The translations under genes and the position numbers were made by a program. The notes beneath the pieces are model-generated. The model worked only from the letters and a program-made list of their open reading frames with translations. It ran no database searches and was not told the origin of the DNA. A stretch of 46,003 bases of DNA from a virus. Positions 14,007 to 22,586 of this stretch are shown here, one piece after another. Each line of letters starts with the position of its first letter. Position 1 is the first letter of the stretch. The stretch lies in IMG/VR virus record IMGVR_UViG_3300021178_000422, positions 1-46,003 of that record. One strand, written 5' to 3'.

Positions 14007-14064
14007 GGAATTAGTTTTTCTAATTTATAATTCCTGCTTTGAAGGGCAGGCGTTCGCATTGCGC

Positions 14065-14715
14065 CTACCTTCCAAAGACGGCTTTGATGTATTTCATTAT
14101 GTTGTTGAGGACACCGATATCGCCTGTCCAATCTCCCGTCAGATATGGAAGAGGGTCCTCTGAGTTCATCATCGGATTGGTGAAGCGTGACACCCATTGT
14201 CCGTTCTTCAGGACGTACTCGTAAAGGCCGAAGTGCAGGTGTGCTCCGACGACTGCCGGTGCGTTGCCCCAATAGGCGACGTTGCCAGAGACGACGAAGC
14301 CAGTATTGCCAAGGTGGCCGATCACGTCGCCCTGCTTTACGCGCTGACCTTCGCGAACGGTGTAGTCCTTCAGGTGGCAGTAGGCAGTCCAGACCGCGCT
14401 ATTCCCCGGCGTCTCGCCGTCTAGCGGATCACTGGCGATCCAGACGCCCAGGCCGCCGGCGCCCTTGGGATCGGTGTAAATCTTGAGGATGTAGCCATCG
14501 TGGGCGGCAAGCACTTCGTCGCCGTAGTGAGTGAAGATATCGATGCCGGCGTGGCCACCGAGGTATAGATGATAGTCGTCGTGTTGCCCGTATGAAGACG
14601 AATAGAGTTCGGGGTTCTCGCCCCAAAACTGCATGATATTGCCCTGGGGGTATTTCTTGAGAACGGCGTCTCGCAAGGGGCTTTTTAGAGAACGCTTGAA
14701 ATCGTCAAGCTTCAT
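14065..14715 (-). CDS. M23-family peptidase, probable endolysin (216 aa)
   Basis: The LytM/M23 zinc site is visible as GGHAGIDI (H55, D59) and HLHF (H159, H161), with a further conserved CHL at H114. The core motif (GHLGNTG, GDEVLAAHDG) matches peptidoglycan endopeptidases. There is no signal peptide, so export would depend on the adjacent holin-like proteins. It lies between the XhlA-like protein and the holin-like gene, in the lysis module at the end of the tail genes. A virion-associated tail peptidase is the alternative. Confidence 0.85.
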   Translation of the reverse strand: MKLDDFKRSLKSPLRDAVLKKYPQGNIMQFWGENPELYSSSYGQHDDYHLYLGGHAGIDIFTHYGDEVLAAHDGYILKIYTDPKGAGGLGVWIASDPLDGETPGNSAVWTAYCHLKDYTVREGQRVKQGDVIGHLGNTGFVVSGNVAYWGNAPAVVGAHLHFGLYEYVLKNGQWVSRFTNPMMNSEDPLPYLTGDWTGDIGVLNNIMKYIKAVFGR

Positions 14716-14785
14716 ATGTGGTTCATTGTATCACCCGGTCGGTGGACGAAATACGCAAAGGCAAGGGCATGAGGATAACTGCGGT

Positions 14786-15007
14786 TCAGGCATGAAAGAA
14801 CTGCGCGGCGTAACCGACAAGTGTGGAAAGTACGGTAGCGCCGCCTACGATGATCCATCGTTGACGCTCAAGCGCGCGGATGCGGGTCTCATGGTCATCG
14901 GTCAATGTATCGATCTTCTCGACCATACCATCGACCTTCTGATCGAGGCGGATGAGCAAGTCGTGATCGCTGTGGTACTGAACAAGCTCCGGCGGTTCGA
15001 GGATCAT
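14786..15007 (-). CDS. XhlA-like coiled-coil membrane protein (73 aa)
   Basis: A helical region (residues 15-50, DLLIRLDQKVDGMVEKIDTL) is followed by a C-terminal transmembrane segment (WIIVGGATVLSTLVGYAAQF). This is the layout of XhlA-type hemolysin/holin-associated proteins. It lies directly before the endolysin gene and probably takes part in lysis. Confidence 0.65.
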   Translation of the reverse strand: MILEPPELVQYHSDHDLLIRLDQKVDGMVEKIDTLTDDHETRIRALERQRWIIVGGATVLSTLVGYAAQFFHA

Positions 15008-15013
15008 ACGTCA

Positions 15014-15550
15014 TTATGTTGTCTGGATTATCTGCGCCCAGATGTGCGTTCCTTCGTCTCCGGACGTGGTCGGGGAGTTGGTGCCGTACACGAGCACTTC
15101 GATGTAGTCGTTCACGATGAAGGCACGCATGAGCGTTGCCGTTCCGCCCACCTTACTGGTCGTTATCGTGTCGGTGACCGCGCCACCGGCGATGACGGTT
15201 GTGCCGTTGAGCCGTATGACCATGTTTGCCGAGTTGGATGAGCCGCCGGTCCCTGTGATTGAAACGCCCACGAGCCACGTGCCAGCCGTTTTAAATGTGA
15301 TGCGGGTGTTGTTGGTGACGTTGTCGTGCATCGTGTCGTCGTCCCACGATTCGCCAGCGAACTGTAGGACCAGGCCATCGGAGAAGCCTTGTGTGCCGGT
15401 CTGTATTGCCTTCACGCCGAATCGCGAGGGGAAGGACTTGTCGAGCTTGCCGCTGGAATTGAGCTTCGGGGCCTTACCGCTATCGCCCGCACCGGCTGAC
15501 GTGTTGATGAAATCTGAAGCGAGAATGTCTGTTCCTGCGGTGATTGCCAT
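15014..15550 (-). CDS. C1q-like tail or receptor-binding protein (178 aa)
   Basis: The N-terminal 45 residues are typical of tail adaptors (ILASDFINTSAGAGDSGKAP). The C-terminal beta-sandwich has a rhythm of strands (TFKTAGTWLVGVSITG, ANMVIRLNGTTVIAGGA, DYIEVLVYG, THIWAQII) resembling C1q/TNF-like trimeric heads used by phages to bind surfaces. It ends the tail module before the lysis genes. Confidence 0.6.
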   Translation of the reverse strand: MAITAGTDILASDFINTSAGAGDSGKAPKLNSSGKLDKSFPSRFGVKAIQTGTQGFSDGLVLQFAGESWDDDTMHDNVTNNTRITFKTAGTWLVGVSITGTGGSSNSANMVIRLNGTTVIAGGAVTDTITTSKVGGTATLMRAFIVNDYIEVLVYGTNSPTTSGDEGTHIWAQIIQTT

Positions 15551-15551
15551 A

Positions 15552-16139
15552 TTATGAAATTGTGTAGGTGCTGAGCACCGTCATCGTCTCGCTCGCGCTT
15601 TTCACCCACCCACCCGTGAGGAGGTGGCTGAACATTTGGCCACTGTCGGCCGATGCGGTGCCATCGATGAATGTGCCCCACTCCTGATACGTGCCGTTTG
15701 TGTCCGCCTTGGTGAAAAAGAATTGGATCGAGGCCACGTTCGAGCTTACGCTCTGCACGGCCGGCACCTTGCGGAATACTTCGGTGCCGAGCTTTACATC
15801 GCCTGATGCGGGTGCGGTGCTTCCAGAACCGAGTGCGCCATAATTGATCGTACCCGTGTATGTCAGCGTTCCTGCGATGCGCTGTGCGATGAGTGCCCGT
15901 CCCACAAGAGGTACGAGATTTGTTACCCGCATTTCGCGCGTCTTAAACGGGCGCAAAGCGTCGATGAGTGCGTGGTATCGCGCGCGGTACGTCGTCGGTT
16001 TGTAGAGGTGCCTTCCCTCTGTCAGGCCGCTGATCTGTCGCTCTATTTCGGACGCTTCAGGGCTTGAGGTATCGAAAATCTCAAAGAGGTGCTCTCCACG
16101 TATTTCGAGGCTTTCTTCTTGTGCATTGAGTTGTTGCAT
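15552..16139 (-). CDS. tail/baseplate protein (195 aa)
   Basis: The ATG at 16139 is preceded by AAGAGAA at a proper distance, so the extended GTG start at 16160 is disfavoured. After a helical N-terminus the middle carries INYGALGSGSTAPASGD, the same type of GxGxT..a..D motif present in the protein at 26267-26896. The end is beta-rich. It lies between the hub-like protein and the C1q-like protein, so a tail-tip role is inferred. Confidence 0.6.
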   Translation of the reverse strand: MQQLNAQEESLEIRGEHLFEIFDTSSPEASEIERQISGLTEGRHLYKPTTYRARYHALIDALRPFKTREMRVTNLVPLVGRALIAQRIAGTLTYTGTINYGALGSGSTAPASGDVKLGTEVFRKVPAVQSVSSNVASIQFFFTKADTNGTYQEWGTFIDGTASADSGQMFSHLLTGGWVKSASETMTVLSTYTIS

Positions 16140-16163
16140 GGTTCTCTTAAAGAGTAGCACGCC

Positions 16164-17633
16164 TTAAGCCCACTGGCTGAGATTCCACACACCTTTCTGG
16201 CCGCCTGTCGGCGCCCACCGCGAGTTCGCGCTGTACTTTGTCATGCTCGCGGTATCGGTGACCGTTATCGCTTCGGAGTTCGCGTGAATTTTGCGTACCT
16301 GGCCATCGGCATTGAGTGCGGGGATCGGAGTTCCGAGCGCGAGCAGAAAATCGACGACTCCGAAAAGGCGGCCGCCGAAAGTAACCTTGTAGTGGTACTC
16401 CACGGTCGTGCCGTCCTCATCGAGCGTTGTCTCGACTTTTTGGATGATGTAAGTCGTATTAACGCTGATACCGTAGGCGGGAGAGTTGATCGTGAGGACC
16501 TGCCCCGGCGCGAAATAGCTCCCCGCTGTGAGGAGACCCGTGCGCGTCACGAATTCTCCGGTGAGTATGGGATTCGCGTATTGATCGAGCTCCTTGAGTG
16601 CGCGCTGGACGGCCTGATCGGTTGAGATGATCGAGCTGTCGTCGATGGTGTACGAGTGGATGCCGTCGCCTCCCTCAAGCGCTACCATCGCCGCGATCGA
16701 TGCGGCGCTCTGCTGCTCGGTAATGACGTCGATCGGGTAGGTGAATTTCACCTCGATCACGTCTCCGCCGACGGGCGTCGCGCTGCCGGAAGCGAGCCGC
16801 ATCGATCCGCGCGAGGCGTTATACATCGCATAGTTGCTTCCTTCCGGATCTGGATCGGTCCCGAAGGTCTGCGCGGCGCCGTTGAGTTTTATGCTCGACA
16901 TGGTCCACACCGGATACACTAGGACCCACTCGCGCGCGGTGCTGCCGGGTGGTATCGTGATCGTCTGCGTATAGACCGCACTTTCCTGCGTGCCGCCAAG
17001 CACCGTAATGTCGTTGCGTATCTGGCTGAGGTCATAGCTGATGGCGAGCGTCTCGTGATTTTTGCTCGTGTCGGTGATCGACTCCGGTGCAGCGGGAGCG
17101 GTATTCGGGTCGACGAAGTGCACGACCTTGTCGTATCCGATGTACCAGATGTAGCCGGTGAGCTTGGCAAGAATCTCGAAACACTGCCGCAGTGGAATGT
17201 GGTTGAAAGCGACCGTCGTGATCGTCGGCCCCGGATTGGTGATGCCGGATGTCGTGAGCCCGTATCCGCTCGCGACGTTGGTGCTTAGGAGGTCGGTCAC
17301 GATCGCGTACAAGCTCGCATTCGAATAGGTCGCCTGCGCGGATTTATTGATGGGGATATAGGTGTAGTCGGTCGCCTCGACGTTGTATTCGATCATCTGA
17401 CCGACGCCGGTCTCGTGCGGTACGACGCGCGTGATGAATCCGCCGAAAAGGTAGCGGGTTCCGTCCTTGAAGACGATCTCCTTGCCGACGGCGGGCGCTG
17501 TCTGCCCCACTTTTTGGGTAATCACGAGGTCGATCGTATTTCCCTTATTCTGAACCTGCTCGGTGATCAGCGAGCTGCCGTTTTTATATTGCGGAAGAAA
17601 GTTGCTGCCTCCTATGGTAAGCGTGAGTGCCAT
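16164..17633 (-). CDS. tail hub / tail-associated protein (489 aa)
   Basis: Downstream of the tape measure and large, it has the order of a siphophage tail hub (distal tail or Gp27-like). It starts with a beta-rich domain (TLTIGGSNFLPQY, DLVITQKVGQ, YNVEATDYTYIPINKSA), then an alpha/beta region (PLRQCFEILAKLTGYIWYIG). Late-control D-like repeats follow (TLAISYDLSQIRNDITVLGG), and then SYTIDDSSII before a C-terminal barrel. The ITVLGG element is typical of baseplate hub proteins. No lytic domain was seen. Confidence 0.7.
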   Translation of the reverse strand: MALTLTIGGSNFLPQYKNGSSLITEQVQNKGNTIDLVITQKVGQTAPAVGKEIVFKDGTRYLFGGFITRVVPHETGVGQMIEYNVEATDYTYIPINKSAQATYSNASLYAIVTDLLSTNVASGYGLTTSGITNPGPTITTVAFNHIPLRQCFEILAKLTGYIWYIGYDKVVHFVDPNTAPAAPESITDTSKNHETLAISYDLSQIRNDITVLGGTQESAVYTQTITIPPGSTAREWVLVYPVWTMSSIKLNGAAQTFGTDPDPEGSNYAMYNASRGSMRLASGSATPVGGDVIEVKFTYPIDVITEQQSAASIAAMVALEGGDGIHSYTIDDSSIISTDQAVQRALKELDQYANPILTGEFVTRTGLLTAGSYFAPGQVLTINSPAYGISVNTTYIIQKVETTLDEDGTTVEYHYKVTFGGRLFGVVDFLLALGTPIPALNADGQVRKIHANSEAITVTDTASMTKYSANSRWAPTGGQKGVWNLSQWA

Positions 17634-17635
17634 AG

Positions 17636-19495
17636 CTAGACGTGCACGACCTTGGCGTTGAGGAGAAGCGGGCGCATGAGCTGTTCGATCTGTCTGCGCA
17701 TTTCGCTGATGTCGCTGTCGCGCCGCACACTTGGATTGTTGATGATGACATTGACCGTGGCTGCGCGCGCACCCACTTGGTTCGCCGGAATGACCTCCTC
17801 GCCGGCATGGGCGATGATCGGGACGGCCTGGCCGGGCGCGCCGGGTACGATGCCACCCTCAGCGAAGTGTGGAAGCGCGCTGCCGACGAAACTTCCGACG
17901 GAGCCTATGATGTTGCTGACGATTTTAACCGGCGTGCTCACGATTGCTTTCATGCGGTTGAAAGCATCAATAATGGCTTGAATGCTGTTTTTTATCGGGG
18001 TGGTGACATGATCATCAAACCATTTGACCGCTGCATCCCAGATGGAATGGAAAAAGTCACTTATCCCTTGCCATGCATCGTGAAAGACGTTGTCGACCCA
18101 TAGTATTTTATCGCTGAGAAAGTCGATGACGGCATTCCATGCAAATTTGATGTCGTTCCAGAGGCCGATGAGCAGCGGCTTGATGGTGCCCCAGTTCTTC
18201 CATACGAGAAATGCGATGGCCGCAAGTGCCAGTGCGACAATGGTGATTGGATAGAATACGATCAGCCCTTCTACGCCGAACGCCATAAAGACTTCGGCTG
18301 CGCCTCCAATCGCGGCAACTAGTACGCCTATCGCTGTTGTCAGTGTCCCGATCGCTATGGTGATGCTGCCGAGAAAGACGAGAATCGGGCCGAGGACTGC
18401 GTTGAGCGCGAGCCCTTTGACAATCCACGCTTGAGTGCTCGGGGTTAGAGTATCCCACCACTTGACGACCTTCTCCAACCACGAGGAGAGTTGCTCCATA
18501 AATTTCGTGACAATAGGGAGAATAGTCTTGCCCATCTTGCTCATTTGAAAATTGATGCGCTCCTGCGCGGCTGCCATTTTGCCAGCGTCCGTTTCGGCAT
18601 AGTGCCGCGCCTGATCCGCCAGTTGTGCATGCAGCGCTACGAGCGCCTGGGTGGGCGTAAGGCCGTCCTTTATGGGGATTCCCAGGGTGGTAAGCGCCCT
18701 GCCCATGCCTTGCAGTGCCTGGTTGACCTGTGTGGTCGCGGTGGCGAGGTCCTCGTGCTTGAAGCGCGCGAGGTCCATCGCGTCTCTGTTCGCCTCTGTT
18801 GCCTGCGTCACGTCGTGGGTCGCGGTGAAAAGCGCGTTAAGCGAATTAAGAGAATCGCTGTATGAAAATCCGAGAGCAATAGAGCTTTTAGCGGTCGCTT
18901 CGAAGGATGACATGAGTTTGTCGGACGACGCGCCTGCGAGATCTTGGCCTTGCGAGAGGAGGTCGAGTTTTCCTCGATACTGCTCGATGCTGTGCTGAAT
19001 GGTGGCGATCTTCGCCGCAGCTGCTTCCTGTGCTGCGCCGTGATCCTTGGCGAGCTGCTTGGCCGTTTCCGTGACCGTATTTGCTTTGGCTAGTTCAGCA
19101 TTGAGCGTGTCGAGCTTGTTCGTGAGAAATTGCTTGGCGGAAGCGAGCCCCGTATCAGCGGAGGTACTCGCGTTGGCTTGAGCGATCTGATTGGAAATGG
19201 AAGTTGAGAGTGAGTCTTCTGCCTCTTGCCGACTTTCCGCAGCTTTTTCCAAGAGCGTGCCTATGGCGACGATGGGTGCGGTGAGGCCGATCGACATTCT
19301 CATGCCGGCGTATTGAATGTTCTCGCCCATCGAGACCATCTTTTCTCCGGCAGCGGTAAAAGACGCGCCCACGCTCTGCATTTTCGCGACCATGCCGTTG
19401 GCTATTGTGCTGACCTCTGTTGAGAGCGCTTCGAGCCCAGCGGTCGCTTCGTTTTGGAGCCTGACTATTAAGGTAAGCGCTGTGTCATTGGGCAT
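17636..19495 (-). CDS. tail tape measure protein (619 aa)
   Basis: A long, alanine-rich, helical protein with a coiled-coil N-terminal half. A strongly hydrophobic block spans residues 361-432 (LGPILVFLGSITIAIG through ITIVALALAAIAFLVW). Near the C-terminus a glycine motif (HFAEGGIVPGAPGQAVPII) ends with AGEEVI, a conserved feature of tape measure proteins. It determines tail length and is ejected with DNA. At 619 residues it implies a short tail, if the usual length relation holds. It begins 3 nt downstream of the frameshifted chaperone stop, the expected neighbour. Confidence 0.88.
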   Translation of the reverse strand: MPNDTALTLIVRLQNEATAGLEALSTEVSTIANGMVAKMQSVGASFTAAGEKMVSMGENIQYAGMRMSIGLTAPIVAIGTLLEKAAESRQEAEDSLSTSISNQIAQANASTSADTGLASAKQFLTNKLDTLNAELAKANTVTETAKQLAKDHGAAQEAAAAKIATIQHSIEQYRGKLDLLSQGQDLAGASSDKLMSSFEATAKSSIALGFSYSDSLNSLNALFTATHDVTQATEANRDAMDLARFKHEDLATATTQVNQALQGMGRALTTLGIPIKDGLTPTQALVALHAQLADQARHYAETDAGKMAAAQERINFQMSKMGKTILPIVTKFMEQLSSWLEKVVKWWDTLTPSTQAWIVKGLALNAVLGPILVFLGSITIAIGTLTTAIGVLVAAIGGAAEVFMAFGVEGLIVFYPITIVALALAAIAFLVWKNWGTIKPLLIGLWNDIKFAWNAVIDFLSDKILWVDNVFHDAWQGISDFFHSIWDAAVKWFDDHVTTPIKNSIQAIIDAFNRMKAIVSTPVKIVSNIIGSVGSFVGSALPHFAEGGIVPGAPGQAVPIIAHAGEEVIPANQVGARAATVNVIINNPSVRRDSDISEMRRQIEQLMRPLLLNAKVVHV

Positions 19496-19498
19496 ACG

Positions 19499-20016
19499 TT
19501 ATTGGACAGCATCGGCTGCTTGCTTGGCTTTCTTCGATTCGATGGAAAGCTTCTTCTGCGCGAGCTCTAGCACCCACGCTGGCTGGCTTTGATAGGTTTG
19601 GTAATCCCAGCCGTATTCCTTCATGATTTCCAGCATAAGGATGTCGCCGGATAGCTGGTCGTCGATGAATCGTCTTATGTCTTCGGCGTAGTCTCGTCTT
19701 TTTTTTTGTCTGCGGTTATCTCGTTCACCTTGGCGATAATCTCATCGCTGTCTGCGGCGGGGAGATCGAGAACCGCGGCGACCACGTTGTCGGTCTTGCC
19801 GTTAACTGAGACGATTAGGCTCTCAAGGGCGCGATCGGTGGCGACGTTCGCCTTGCTTGCGGCGACGCTGAAGTTTTGCTTATCGCCTGCCTGCGTGAGC
19901 TGCACGTCTTCGAGGAAGGCGTCCGTGATATAGCGCTTCTGGCGGCCAGTGATGAATGTTCGAAGGACGACGGCTACGCCGCCTTTGGTCGTGAATGCAA
20001 TGGTGTCGTTTTCCAT
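19499..20016 (-). CDS. tail assembly chaperone, long -1 frameshift product (172 aa)
   Basis: The unshifted frame stops at 19675. On the minus strand the nine A's at 19707-19699 (codons AAA AAA AAA after GAC) allow a -1 slip; reading then continues AGA CGA GAC TAC and stays open to TAA at 19499-19501. The 66 extra residues (RRDYAEDIRRFIDDQLSGD ... MKEYGWDYQTYQSQPAW) look like a real domain. They end 3 nt before the tape measure start, exactly as for lambda gpGT-type chaperones. The long form should bridge tail tube and tape measure during assembly. Confidence 0.78.
19675..20016 (-). CDS. tail assembly chaperone, short (unshifted) product (113 aa)
   Basis: The normal-frame product runs from ATG 20016 and ends soon after the A-run with DETTPKT. 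Its beta-rich N-terminus (GGVAVVLRTFITGRQKRYI) and helical middle fit gpG-like chaperones. It lies between the tail tube and tape measure genes, the classic location. Both forms are expected to be made, the short form in excess. Confidence 0.75.
   Translation of the reverse strand: MENDTIAFTTKGGVAVVLRTFITGRQKRYITDAFLEDVQLTQAGDKQNFSVAASKANVATDRALESLIVSVNGKTDNVVAAVLDLPAADSDEIIAKVNEITADKKKDETTPKT
19699..19707 (-). other. slippery A-run for -1 ribosomal frameshifting
   Basis: Nine consecutive T's on the plus strand give the heptamer A AAA AAA in frame on the minus-strand message. The two frames overlap precisely here. No downstream pseudoknot was worked out. Confidence 0.75.
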
Positions 20017-20017
20017 A

Positions 20018-21388
20018 TTATTGGTAGTTAGTGCCTACGTAATTGTTCGTGACGATCGCGCTGATTTCCTTGTCGGTCGCGTCGTATTGCACTTCGAATT
20101 CCTGCTTGACGTAAGTGACGGCGTCGATCTTGTACTCAAGCGGCTCTTTAGTGAGAATGAGCTTGCCGAGTTTGAGTTGGATCAGCTCCGGTGTTGGTAC
20201 GGTGCCGAGGAGAGCGCCCAGGAGGGATACTACCAGCGCGCTATTTGTGTTCGATTGGTATTTACTCAGCTCGGTAGTGTCGGCGAATTGGAGGGTATAG
20301 CTTCCCTTGATCTCAAGTGGCCCGGCGATGTAGCCGCCGGCGACGGGAGTGTTCGCACCGGAGAGGAAAGCGTCGTCAAATTGGACGTTGTTGCTGATGT
20401 CAAGGGAGAAGTTTACGAGCGGTGTGGGGTTCGGACCGGTGCCGGGGGTGCCGGAGTTCACGGTCGCACCCGCCCATGTGCAGTGCGAGGTGCCTGCCTG
20501 CGTGGTGGCGATTGAGTTTGGCGTGGTGCCTGATATACGTGCCTTTATCAGCAACGTGGTGGCGGTTTTAGTCGTCGCTATGACTTGCGGATGTGCCTGG
20601 GTGCCGTTGCCGTAGGCGGTGCCCTCGGTTCCCGAGTCGTTTATCGCGCTCTTCAGGTTGTCCAAGAAGACGGATGCGGAGCCCCCAATCAGGACTTCGT
20701 AGGGTACGCCGGTGAGCGCCGTCTTGGCGGTATACGTGACGGCCCCTATAACTATCGTGGCGCCGTCGGCTGGTGCCGTTGCGTCGGAGGTCAAGGTTGT
20801 CGAGGCGAAGGTGCCCAGGGCATTGCTGAAGCTGGTGCCGAATGTCGCCGTCATCTCGTTGCGCGAGAAGAGCGTGTCGAGGGTATAGCTTGACGAAAGG
20901 CTTCCGGTGTCGGGAAATGCCCCGAGCACGTCGATTTTGCATTTGGCAAAATCCTTGTCGATGGTGAGGTTGAGTTTATCGACGACACAGTTCGCGTAGC
21001 GTTCGGTTTGCACCGCTCCCTGCGCGACGAGCAAGGTCGCGGTCTTCATGCTGGCGTTCGCGTTCTGGACGCTGAAGGTGTGATCGTAGACCGCACTCTC
21101 GCCCGAGTGCGTGCCTGAGCTGCGGCTGCCGAGCGTGAGGCCGAGGACGTACGGAAGTATGTCTACGGTCGGGACGAATTCAAGTGAGCCCTTGCCGTAC
21201 TTTTTTATTGTCAAACTGTTCGATGTCTTGTTGCGGATGCCGCGCGCTGAATTGAGGAGCACTTTGTCCGCCATGCTCTGAAACGAGAACGACTCCCACT
21301 TGAAGTAATCCGTCGCGGCTACTGGGGTTCCCGGTGTCGTTTCGATGCCGATGCCGATTTCTACTTGCCGTCCGCTCGTCTTAGCCAT
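20018..21388 (-). CDS. tail tube protein with inserted beta domain (456 aa)
   Basis: The N-terminus (GRQVEIGIGIETTPGTPVAA) and central FVPTVDILPYVLGLTLG match phage tail tube/major tail proteins. Residues about 210-310 form an insert (DGATIVIGAVTYTAKTAL, VFLDNLKSAIND, AHPQVIATTKTATTLLIKAR). This module recurs in phage structural proteins and probably decorates the tube surface. The C-terminus carries VTYVKQEFEVQYDATDKEI. The gene sits directly before the chaperone pair, as in most siphophages. Confidence 0.72.
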   Translation of the reverse strand: MAKTSGRQVEIGIGIETTPGTPVAATDYFKWESFSFQSMADKVLLNSARGIRNKTSNSLTIKKYGKGSLEFVPTVDILPYVLGLTLGSRSSGTHSGESAVYDHTFSVQNANASMKTATLLVAQGAVQTERYANCVVDKLNLTIDKDFAKCKIDVLGAFPDTGSLSSSYTLDTLFSRNEMTATFGTSFSNALGTFASTTLTSDATAPADGATIVIGAVTYTAKTALTGVPYEVLIGGSASVFLDNLKSAINDSGTEGTAYGNGTQAHPQVIATTKTATTLLIKARISGTTPNSIATTQAGTSHCTWAGATVNSGTPGTGPNPTPLVNFSLDISNNVQFDDAFLSGANTPVAGGYIAGPLEIKGSYTLQFADTTELSKYQSNTNSALVVSLLGALLGTVPTPELIQLKLGKLILTKEPLEYKIDAVTYVKQEFEVQYDATDKEISAIVTNNYVGTNYQ

Positions 21389-21392
21389 AAGG

Positions 21393-21599
21393 TTATTTTA
21401 CTAAAGTGATAAATGTGGTTGATAATATCGTCTTTTGAGCGGCTTCATCTTCGGGAAGCTCGCGCGTCTCGCCGGCATGAATGCCCCAGTCGAGAGCGGG
21501 GAAGTCGATCGTCTTACCCGATGTAACGAAGCGCTGCGTCGGTGTGGCCGGTGATGCTTCGTCGGTCGATTTGTCTGTGGTCTCGTTTTTCTCTTTCAT
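21393..21599 (-). CDS. small virion-module protein (68 aa)
   Basis: A 68-residue protein with a disordered, charged start (KEKNETTDKSTDEASPAT) and a beta-rich end (VTSGKTIDFPALDWGIHAGE). It lies 4 nt upstream of the tail tube gene in the operon. It may be a minor structural or assembly component; no family was recognised. Confidence 0.6.
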   Translation of the reverse strand: MKEKNETTDKSTDEASPATPTQRFVTSGKTIDFPALDWGIHAGETRELPEDEAAQKTILSTTFITLVK

Positions 21600-21607
21600 A
21601 AAAAAGG

Positions 21608-22108
21608 TTAGCGAATTTGGGTAAAGTGCGCGGTGATCTCCACCGTCCCTTCAATACTCCACGCAGCTTCTTTTCTCTTGCCCATGGTCATGCCGTAATC
21701 GACACGACTCATGGTGCTAAGATCAGTGCGAAGATTATTCGCAGGGTCGATCTCGACATTGTGGCGCAAGATATAGAGCAGGGACTTTGGGTCGAGCAGG
21801 TACGTGTCTTTCTGCCGACCCTCCATGATATTATACAGTGCATTTACGCCTGCAACTATCTGGCTATCCTCATTCAGTGTATCGTGGATATCCGTCACTA
21901 CCGTGAATGAGAGCCGGATTTGGTGCATATCCTCCACGTTGGTCATGTTGCTTACGCGCGTATCGACCTTCGCGACGATGAGGGCGGGAAGCTGGCTGGC
22001 GGCGACTCGTATCGGATCGCCGTAGAAAATGCCCTGGAATACTGATGTACCCGCTTTGATGGTTTCGACATACGTCCGCATGATCGGGTCGATATAAAGA
22101 TCGGTCAT
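21608..22108 (-). CDS. tail terminator / completion-like protein (166 aa)
   Basis: The sequence has an early PALIVAKVDTRVSNMT, a helix-strand pattern (IRLSFTVVTDIHDTLNEDS, GVNALYNIMEGRQ) and a late strand (EAAWSIEGTVEITAHF), like tail-terminator proteins that cap the tube. Position between the morphogenesis protein and the tail tube supports this. The start overlaps the stop of the upstream gene by 4 nt (ATGA at 22105-22108). Confidence 0.6.
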   Translation of the reverse strand: MTDLYIDPIMRTYVETIKAGTSVFQGIFYGDPIRVAASQLPALIVAKVDTRVSNMTNVEDMHQIRLSFTVVTDIHDTLNEDSQIVAGVNALYNIMEGRQKDTYLLDPKSLLYILRHNVEIDPANNLRTDLSTMSRVDYGMTMGKRKEAAWSIEGTVEITAHFTQIR

Positions 22109-22584
22109 AGGAAGTTTGCGGCTCGATTGGCGACCACCGCCTGGAAATAGTTGTGAAAGATTTTGACTACGGCTATTTTTCCTCTTTCGTCAAGCGCCAT
22201 CATAACACGACGCGGGAGTCTGGTCCGAGGAGCATTTGACTGGTGATATTTGAAATACTCGACTTGGTTCCACACCTGGGCCATGTCGGGTCGCACAAGG
22301 GTTAGGAAGCCGTTGCGCATGGTTCCGGTCTTTTCAAGAATGCCCTTGCCCGGATACCGTTTTGCTTTCTGGCTGCCGTAGGTGGGCGAGAGTGGCTGCC
22401 AGTGCTCTCCGATGGCCGCCCCTTCGGTTTCAAATACGTCATTGCTGAAAAGGTTTTTGAGCATGTATGCAGTCTCCTGGAAGGCTGGTGTCCAGTCTCG
22501 TACGCGATCGGCGATGAGTAGGAGTGTGCGCGATAATTGGGTCTCTCCTTCGATCGTTACGGTGAGTGTGAGACCGCCCGTCAT
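22105..22584 (-). CDS. virion morphogenesis / tail completion protein (Mu gpG-like, 159 aa)
   Basis: An N-terminal helical bundle (LLLIADRVRDWTPAFQETA) is followed by GEHWQPLSPTYGSQKAKRY and GILEKTGTMRNGF. These match the phage virion morphogenesis family (PF05069, remembered as Mu gpG / P2 S-like). Members link head and tail or complete the tail. It is placed between the connector-like gene and the tail terminator-like gene. Confidence 0.75.
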   Translation of the reverse strand: MTGGLTLTVTIEGETQLSRTLLLIADRVRDWTPAFQETAYMLKNLFSNDVFETEGAAIGEHWQPLSPTYGSQKAKRYPGKGILEKTGTMRNGFLTLVRPDMAQVWNQVEYFKYHQSNAPRTRLPRRVMMALDERGKIAVVKIFHNYFQAVVANRAANFL

Positions 22585-22586
22585 AG

